From NCBI GenBank assembly GCA_002118135.1, contig BDIU01000425.1:262-64261 (forward strand): a stretch of DNA of 64,000 nt, written 5' to 3'. This stretch comes from Trebouxia sp. TZW2008. Its lineage: Eukaryota; Chlorophyta; Trebouxiophyceae; Trebouxiales; Trebouxiaceae. Under the pieces are notes generated by a model. That model did no database searches, was not told the origin of the DNA, and saw nothing but the letters and a program-made list of their open reading frames with translations. Shown in pieces: positions 57,401 through 64,000 of this stretch. Each line of letters starts with the position of its first letter. The stretch's first letter is position 1. Made by a program: the position numbers and the translations under genes.

Positions 57401-58679
57401 CAGATCAGGTGACCTCCGCAATCATCGTCATCAATCTTCCATCATTCTGACATGATTCAGGCTTCTGTCAGTTGCGTCTGATGGTGGAACCAGCCTGGTG
57501 GAATGCTTGCCTAAGACAGGATGCATCCACCAGATCAGATACCCTCTGCGCTTGTTGTCAACAACTTGGCAGCAAATCATGAACAAAATTTCGTCTGCCT
57601 TGCATGTCAACCTTAGTTGGCTCAAGACAGCTTCTGACAGAGTTGCATGGAGGCAATCAACGTTATCTGTTCATACCCAGTTGCTGGGGTCTACAGCCTG
57701 CCTTGCAAGCCTGTTCAAGAGACAACAACAAAGCATTGATTTTGATCATGTATGTGTTGGCGAGTATGGTTCCATGCACATGCTAGGTGCAATAACAAAG
57801 CAGCTGCCTGGAAAGCACAGAATGATTACAGAGAGCTCACAGTTTGGTGGAGGCTTGCAGCCATCAAGCTGCCTCAGCCTGTCTGATTGCCTGTATGAGC
57901 TTCAAAAACATTTGTAGACGAAGTTCAGTGCTCTCAGGCTCCTTCAACTCGCAGAGTCTCCTATGATGACACCTTCACATGCAGACCTTTGTTTTCCTTC
58001 CTCCTTTTCTCTGCTATGTTTCTGTTTTGCTTTTTTGGGTTTGGTTTGTTTCTTTTCTGTCACTGTCGAAATTATTGTGCGCTGCAGGGTCCACCTGTCA
58101 GCCCTTGGCTACCCCATTGCAAATGACTCCCAGTATGGCGGCATCTACAAGGGGCCAGACCAAGTGCGTGTCCATGCATCTACTGCTAGAGGGCAACAGC
58201 ACCTTGAGCCAAAGTCAAGTCATACGCTGAGCGGCACTGCAGAGACTGCAAAGACAGCCACTGAGCCTTCAGATGACTCTCAAAAGGCAGCTTCAGTGTC
58301 ACGATCTTCTCATAAGCGGCAGAAACTGGACTCAGAGCCTGCAGCTGGCAGTCAGAATGCTGAACTCCAAGCAGAGAATGGTGTTGCCAGTCGTCAAACA
58401 AGCGCTAGTGCTGGCAAGCAGCCCACTGATCAGCAGGAAACTGTGACTGGTTCAGGAAACACTGAAAGCAGTGACAGCAGCAGCAGCAGCAGTAAAATGT
58501 ATACTGTGCCTGCTGATCTGCAGGACAGTAGGTGCCTCAACTGCCCTTCGCTGATACCACCAGGTTATCCCACTGACATTCATCCCTTGTGGCTGCATGC
58601 GCAAGAGTACACCAGCCAGCAATGGTCTTTTGTTTGTTCGAAACCTGCCTGGGCAGAAGAAGGCTGGACACCTAAATGA
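54403..58679 (+). CDS. RluA-family RNA pseudouridine synthase (plant PUS7 / RIB2-PUS9-RPUSD2 type)
   Basis: Six exons join in frame: 54403-54627, 54698-54778, 55006-55176, 56138-56362, 57110-57408 and 58088-58679. The product is 530 residues from the ATG at 54403, or 484 from the ATG at 54541. The extra 46 residues are basic and Ser/Leu-rich (RLLSLLTRNPFSFLHSAARL) and could be an organelle targeting peptide. Order: an S4-like N-terminal part (RPRSYYEEAFADGRLRI), DDLIAVHKPASAPVHVSG, the catalytic motif FPVHRLDKPVSGLLL with the active-site Asp, KTYIARVLGSFPD, PKTGRTHQIR and VHLSALGYPIANDSQYGG. A Ser/Gln-rich insertion follows, then a C-terminal block with CLNCPSLIPPGYP as in plant homologues. 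The enzyme converts uridine to pseudouridine, in tRNA for characterised relatives. Introns 3 to 5 hold several decayed exon copies. Confidence 0.94.
55965..56230. repeat. 165-bp tandem duplication containing RluA exon 4 start
   Basis: An acceptor plus coding start occurs at 55973 and again at 56138. The first copy reads TDDLIAVHKPATVPVHV and stays open through to the second, but lacks the catalytic HRLDKP part. The second leads into the complete exon. The copies differ at several amino-acid positions. Confidence 0.85.
56390..57035. repeat. Array of decayed copies of the catalytic exon end (HRLDKP block)
   Basis: After the true exon end at 56362, copies of the HRLDKPVSGLLL-to-ALIQ segment and donor recur at about 56588-56700 (HHLDKP, stop in frame), 56745-56830 (YRLDKP, stop in frame) and 56936-57031 (HCLGKP, open). 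Shorter pieces sit near 56396-56495 and 56865-56912. Most retain the CTGATACAGGTGCATTG donor context. Confidence 0.85.
57452..57545. repeat. Copy of RluA exon 5 end in the following intron
   Basis: TTCAGGCTTCTGTCAGTTGC and CTTGCCTAAGACAGG at 57456-57540 repeat the exon 5 end at 57326-57408, about 130 bases downstream. The conserved GRTHQIR region reads GCIHQIR in the copy. Confidence 0.85.
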
Positions 58680-59321
58680 AACATCAGCAATGATCAGTTG
58701 CTGGACAAGCAGATGTCAGTGTCACGTCATGCGACAATGATTTGAGCATTGCTGCGCAAGACACACTGCAACGCATGAGCAATGTTGCAGCCATATGCGG
58801 GTTGTGAACCATCACTCATAGTAATTCAACGATAAACATGCATTGCATTTGAAGGATCAACATGCATTGCATTAAGGCTGTGCAGCAATGCCTGCGCGGG
58901 AGTCGCCAGTTTGTTGTGGTGCACGTGAAACACACGAAGTTCGAGCATCAGATTGATCATGGCTTGTCACAGCATTGCAATTTGATACAGGTGGAAAAGC
59001 GATGAACTTGTCAGGTCCTGCGCAAAACGGCATGAATGGTGAAACGTCGCAGTTCAAATGTCATCCTGCATGAAACGCTGCTGTGCAAGCTAGTAGTTGA
59101 CACGTATCATATGCATAGTATGCTTGTAGACAGATCATCTGTGCGATCAAATTCAACAAGCAAAACAAGCCCAAATAAGGCATCAAATCAGGATGATCGG
59201 TGCCTTTTGCAACCCCTAGCAATTGCTGTCAGCAAGCTGCAACATGTTGTCAAACCCGATACCCTACAATGTCGCCGAAATTTTGAGGCAACATCAGACC
59301 TTGCATGTCACATCTCAGTTC
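58680..59321. other. Convergent intergenic region, RluA gene and SnRK2 kinase
   Basis: There are 642 bases between two stop codons on opposite strands. A short tandem duplication (AACATGCATTGCATT) sits at about 58836-58875. No gene is supported; the region should contain both 3' UTRs. Confidence 0.45.
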
Positions 59322-61277
59322 TTAGAACTCGCAGGCAGTGTAGCTGTACTCTTGATCCATGACATCATCTATGTAGTCTGTGTCTTGGTCATCATGGAAC
59401 ACAGGTTGGTCTGAATTGCTGAATCTGACGACTTTGGCTTCTTGTACTGTAGCCTTTATCTGCTCTTCAGTCTGCGCACTCAGAGGGGCACCGCTTTGCC
59501 CCTGCTGAGCTAAGCAGATATCGTTAAAACCAGTCAAGCCTGGTGGCAGATCCTGCTGATACCAAGGGTGTGCTTGGATTTCTGGGATGGTGATACGCTT
59601 TGTTGGATCTGCCACAAAGATGCGACGCATCAAATCTTTGCATGCATCTGACACTACGCCGTGAGGAGAGCGCACTGGGAAATGGTAGTCTACTGCAATG
59701 ATGCGGTAGAGGACTTTCTGAAACCTGCATCCAAAATTGACCAGCAGGCTCAGAAAGCATTCCCTGACACAAAACTATGCGTTGCATTGAAGAATGACAC
59801 GTGTTCTGAAAGGCAAAATTATGAAGCAATACAAACGTACCATCTCAGCATGCCAGCCGCACATGACTCACTGCAGGAATGCAAAGGATGGGACTGAACG
59901 CTCACCTGTTTGCCTCTTTCTTGTCTTCAGGGCGCTCAAATGGGTACTGCCCAAACAACATGACGTACAACATGACACCACTAGACCAGACATCAGCCAT
60001 CACGCCATCATAGTGCTTCTTGTTGGAGATGACCTCTGGAGCTGCAACAGCAACAACACCAAAGTCAGGGGCAGGCAGGTGCATGGACTTGCATGAGCAG
60101 GAAGAAAGGTACAGAGCAACTAGATCTCAGGCTACAGGTCAACACAGATGTAGCAGCGTCAGCAACAGCAACTGCATGGTTGATGTTTTGTGCAAATGTG
60201 CAGCATATGCATCAGCTTAGGTGTGAGTGGTGTCTTGAATACTCTGCCAAAGAGGCCTTCAAGTCTTGAACAAGCAGGAAGCATGAGGCTTCTGAGCTGC
60301 AGTCAGCATTCTTGCACACCTGTATAACCAGGCGTGCCAACTTTGGACTTTGGCAGACTGTCTTTGGCATGCTTGGAGTAGCCAAAGTCACACATCTTGA
60401 CCAGTGGCCGCTTGCTGTTATCCAGCAGCGTGTTCTCCTGCAGCACAAGGATGCAACTTGTACACATGATGCTGCAGTGTCTGGCAAAGCATCTCCACTT
60501 GCAGCTTGATGCAGTAGTGCGTGCACCTCATACACATGCTGCTACAACGTCTTGCCAAGCACATCCCACTGCAGTTGAATGCCATGGTGCGTGCAACTCA
60601 TGCACATGCTGCTGCGGCGCCTTGCAAAGCACATGTCGTTGCAGCTGGATGCTGTGATGCATGCAACTTATATGCACATGCTGTTGCGGCATTTGGCAAA
60701 GCACGTCTGAGGACAGCTTGATGCTGTGATGCGCACCAGCTTGATGTCTCTGTTGACTACACCAATCTTGTGGCAGTAGTCAAGAGCAATGATCAACTGC
60801 TGGAAGAACCACCGGGCCTCATACTCTTGGAGGCCATTCCGCTGCTTGACGTACTGAAACATGTCCCCTCCAGGAGCAAATTCCATCGCAATCCCCAGGA
60901 ATTCATTGGTCAAGAACACCTCCTTGAATTGAATGATGTGTGGATGCAGCAGCCGATTGTGGTTGAGCAGTTCCCGTTCAACGTATTTGGTGATCTGCAA
61001 GAGACTGGAGTTGAGTCTGGCTGTTGCTGAACAACAAAGGCGTCGAACTGGAGATTTACACAAATTGAGCCGCTTGGAGGGATGCTGTGCCACTGGCTGT
61101 GAAGCTCACCTTTTCTCCGCGCTCTATAAACTTGACTGCAACCTGTTCGTTTGTTCTGGTGTCCTGACAGAGTTGAACAAACCCGTACGATCCAGAGTTT
61201 ATGTCTTTAATCTTCCTGTACCGAGACCTCTGTAAGCCGTCCAAGGGTTCTCGTTTCGCAGGAGGACGCTGACTCAT
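59322..61277 (-). CDS. SnRK2-type serine/threonine protein kinase
   Basis: Five exons, 61277-61110, 60994-60737, 60437-60320, 60041-59906 and 59724-59322, join in frame to 360 residues, typical for SnRK2. The start is the ATG at 61277 ([12 protein letters not shown]). Kinase features in order: a modified Gly loop [11 protein letters not shown]; the lysine in [22 protein letters not shown]; catalytic loop NRDIKLENTLLD, with Asn in place of the usual His; DFGYSK; activation segment [31 protein letters not shown]; and the SnRK signature [16 protein letters not shown]. The C-terminus is acidic ([15 protein letters not shown]), as in SnRK2. SnRK2 kinases act in osmotic, nutrient and, in land plants, abscisic acid signalling; the algal pathway cannot be read from sequence. 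It is divergent from the C9orf78/TLS1 gene, with 417 bases between the starts. Confidence 0.93.
60470..60735. repeat. Four-copy ~64-bp tandem repeat in a SnRK2 intron
   Basis: The block GCAACTCATGCACATGCTGC with CTTGCCAAGCACAT recurs near 60525, 60590, 60655 and 60710. It sits just downstream of the catalytic-loop exon on the minus strand, and the unit nearest the exon merges with its donor region. Confidence 0.75.
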
Positions 61278-61694
61278 TGACCCCTGTTCGCAAAGATACA
61301 GACGCAGTAACCGAACACTGCTTGGCTCGCGAGCGGCGTCGAGCCTATTTCGAAACGACGGCACATAAGTGCCGGCACACGCTCTGTGCAAGCATAAACA
61401 GAGGTTGTACGCTCTGAGTTTGGCCTGATAAGCACAGTCTATGTATAGCTATAGTAACGACCCTCACGAAGCAAAGAAAGGGTTCGACTGTTGACCGGCC
61501 TTCCTACCAATGCAACGCACAGCTTTGACCTCCGCACCGAGAGTGAACGCTGCTGTATTGTGCAGATCTCACAACCTCTCCTCCACGCTTTAGCAGTTTT
61601 GCATTATTCCGTGTTGCTCTGCAAACAGCAGCCGGCGAGCACACCAGCGATCGCTGAACACTTGGCGTTGAGACAACAGAGTCCGACGTAGGGC
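61278..61694. promoter_or_regulatory. Divergent promoter region of the SnRK2 kinase and the C9orf78/TLS1 homologue
   Basis: There are 417 bases between head-to-head start codons with no other coding signal. No core motif could be assigned with confidence. Confidence 0.45.
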
Positions 61695-64000
61695 ATGACT
61701 GAGGCAGCAAAGAAAAAGGGAGGCATACGCAAAAGGCCTGTGCAACAGGAGGACGAGGAAGAAGGGTCGGAAACACTGTTGCTCAGGTGCAGATGTTGCA
61801 GTGTTGCATGGCTTGTACATATCAGCTTGTAGCACACGATTTTTGCGAAACAGCGCAGCAAAGCTTTTGTTGCTGTGTCGACAGCTGTCTTGACCGCCAG
61901 CAACCCTCTGCAGAGAGCAGATCGCTGAAAGACAGCACCAGCAGCAGCAACGCAGGCGTGATCAGGTGCGTGTTCACTGTAGCAAAAGCCAGCAAGCCCG
62001 GCTGTACCAGCAGCCATCTGATGTCCACTCTGTGCAGGCAGTACGTGCTGAGCTGCTGGCAGCTGGACTGAAGAAAATAGATCAAGCACAGGTGTGCGAC
62101 TGACTTTGCAGCTTGAGTTTTCTCCATCATGCCTCAGCGCTGTTCCCAAGGTCCTCAAATCTACGCTGCTGAAGCAATCAGGAAGCATGACAACAGGTTG
62201 ACGCTGCTGCTGCTTCAGGCGGCTGGCTTGTCTTCAAGGGAGACAAATGACTTGCTTGACTCCTATGTGCGGGAGCAGGTTGAGGACAAGGGTGCTGGTG
62301 AATCTCACATGTAAGAACACTACCTTTCAGCATTATCATTGCTGCCCCAGCACATCAAACCTTGCTTGCAGATGTGCTGCAATGCCTTGACAAGCCCATC
62401 TGCATTGATAGCCAATCTTTGCATGGCCAGCAATGTATACCGCTCACCTCCTTTAGCTTCTATCACTCTATGACATCTGTGTGTGGAAAAGACTACTTGA
62501 TGTGATCGCACTCAAACTTCTTGTTGGGGTGACTGTTTCTCTTACACTAACACGCATCATAAGAGCACCTGATGGATCTCGAAATCGATTCTGCATTGGT
62601 GCAATGTCATGACACTCAATCCTTTGCTTTGTGGGCAGGGAGGCCTTCATCAGGGAGCAAATGCTAAAGCGGCTGGGCAAAGATGCAGATGAAGCTGCAG
62701 CAAGTGAAAGCCAGCTGCACCCAGAAGATGAGCTGTACGCAGTGCCCTCAGATTTACAGGTTTGCCCATCATTCTTATGCAAAGTCCATCTTAGCGATGG
62801 CGCTATGTGCTGCATGCACACTCTGCTGAACTCGTCCCAGGTTGTGGATGACACCAAGGCCATAGCAATTTCGTACAGTCATCTGCATGCTGCTTTTCTG
62901 TGCTGGCCAGCTGCCACAAGGGGTCGTTCTTCTCTTCTTCTCATCTTCTTATGTTTTTCTTCTTCTCTTCTTCTTCTTGATCAATGTGATGTTCTTCTTC
63001 TCTTCTTTTCTTCTTCTTCTCTCTCTCTGATGTGATCAACAAGCCTCCATGGTGCTCTGCATTCCAAAGCACAGCATTGTCATGCTGTGCTCTGCATTGT
63101 GTTGCGAGATCACCAGTGGGCAGACTCTGATTCCTGATTGATTTACAGGGTCAGTCCACAAAGGCACAGGATCCAGGCGCCTGGGCAACTGGCATTGTGG
63201 AGGTGGCTCTTCCTGTCCAGTATAAGATGAAAAACATTGAGGAGACTGAGGCTGCCAAGCGAAGGTTGCTGCATGCCAGCAGGTGCAACATCTAACACCT
63301 AGAGATCAATGTGCTCTTGACATGCTTTTGCTGCTTGAAATCTGCTTGCTGCTTGAAGCATCTCATGTTGCATTTGCTGCTGTGCAAAGGGCGCTGCATT
63401 GGTCTGTGAAACATTTGAGGAAGGGTTTGGGAGTAGGGGTGAGGCCAATTCAGCACGAGCCTATGTGTGCTGTCATGACATTGCTTGAATTTGTGTGTGC
63501 ATGTGCAGGGGTACAACAGATGAAATGCAGAGTCCAACATCTGGCCCTGGGGTGAGGAGGGGAATTTATCCTGCTGGCTTTGGGAAGCTCACAGCATTGA
63601 CGGCGCCGCCTCAAACACAAGACAGCTTTGTGTAAGCAAATTGTCCATTTGTGCCACATGCATACTGCACCTGTGCTGTGAAGTGTCATCCGACATCACA
63701 GTTATTGTATATGATGACGACTTGTCTGTGCACTGATATGTAGGGTTTTGTTGAGTGAGTGGCTTCTGACGATCTGCTGGTGCTTCTGGCAGCTGTCTGC
63801 TGTGATCTTGCTGCTATGCATGTGCGTCTGTGTGTGCTTTGAATTCTTTTGATGCGCAACATTCTGGTAGTGTGTGAACTGGTTTGAGTTGAGTTGCTGC
63901 GATTTCTTGAAGAGGTGGTCTGCTCTCGATGATCTGCTGGTGCTTCCGGCAGCTGTCTGCTGTGATCTAGCTGCTATGCATGTATGTCCGTGCTGTGTTT
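61695..64000 (+). CDS. C9orf78/TLS1 (HCA59) family splicing-associated protein, 3' end outside window
   Basis: Exons 61695-61786, 61914-61965, 62038-62091, about 62219-62310, 62639-62759, 63149-63282 and about 63509-63631 join in frame. The next exon lies beyond the window or was not found, so the entry is partial. The protein starts MTEAAKKKGGIRKRPVQQ, is rich in Glu, Gln and Arg, and carries the family blocks EAFIREQMLKRLGK, HPEDELYAVPSDLQ, GIVEVALPVQYKMKNIEE and AAKRRLLHAS. These match the plan of human C9orf78 and fission yeast Tls1 (LYELP and a MKNI-like block). Known members associate with the spliceosomal helicase Brr2 and affect splice-site choice. The acceptor of the fourth exon is uncertain; earlier ones (near 62129-62149) would add about 25-30 residues. 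Confidence 0.8.
62935..63030. repeat. TTC/CTT microsatellite in an intron
   Basis: Imperfect TTCTTC and CTTCTT runs fill most of 62930-63030, ending in CTCTCTCTCTGA. It lies between exons 62759 and 63149 of the C9orf78/TLS1 homologue. Confidence 0.9.
63750..63990. repeat. Two-copy ~163-bp tandem repeat at the window end
   Basis: GATCTGCTGGTGCTTC, GGCAGCTGTCTGCTGTGATC and GCTGCTATGCATGT occur at 63768-63825 and again at about 63930-63985. The array may continue past the window. It lies in the intron after the last exon seen. Confidence 0.8.

Overview
This is a eukaryotic nuclear window with intron-rich genes, GT-AG (C/TAG) splice sites and many small tandem repeats in introns. The gene content points to a green alga (Viridiplantae, most likely a chlorophyte and perhaps a trebouxiophyte; the class is inference). 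The main clues are a plastid PETs polyprotein (two S1 and two EF-Ts domains), an SnRK2-type kinase, a UBC32/33/34-like ER ubiquitin-conjugating enzyme, a plant-type RluA pseudouridine synthase with a C-terminal CxxC block, and TTTAGGG telomere-type motifs. I rebuilt exons by hand; for nearly every gene all junctions keep the frame and the joined protein has a normal family length.

Layout, left to right. 372-5861 (+): TPR plus SET domain protein. 6347-9847 (+): orphan coiled-coil protein. About 10.43-11.45 kb: C-rich ~53-bp minisatellite. 12344-13996 (+): NudC. 14903-31766 (-): PETs, about 17 kb and 17 or more exons, with a ~320-bp minisatellite in a 4.1-kb intron. 32923-35620 (-): importin alpha, head-to-head with 35864-39714 (+): mitochondrial ferredoxin/adrenodoxin reductase. 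39780-40468 (-): small lysine/serine-rich protein. 41041-42110 (+): tail-anchored E2. 42457-46392 (-): CW zinc-finger protein, head-to-head with 46791-53404 (+): CRN/CLF1 splicing factor. A ~310-bp foldback element with telomere-like motifs lies at 53.88-54.19 kb. 54403-58679 (+): RluA-family pseudouridine synthase. 59322-61277 (-): SnRK2-type kinase, divergent from 61695 to the window end (+): C9orf78/TLS1-family protein (3' end outside the window).

The genes are housekeeping: plastid translation, nuclear import, pre-mRNA splicing (CRN and the C9orf78/TLS1 homologue), RNA modification, ER protein quality control, stress signalling. They do not form an operon-like system.

The most unusual signal is structural. 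Several unrelated genes (PETs, CRN, the RluA gene) carry tandem copies of short segments that span an exon/intron boundary, so an intact exon sits beside one to several decaying copies with splice sites. Examples are CRN exon 12, RluA exons 4 and 5, and PETs exons 3, 7, 11 and 13. Such duplications could create introns, alternative exons or pseudo-exons. Two or three families of short dispersed elements, including a Tc1/mariner-type MITE with TA flanks, are also scattered through introns.
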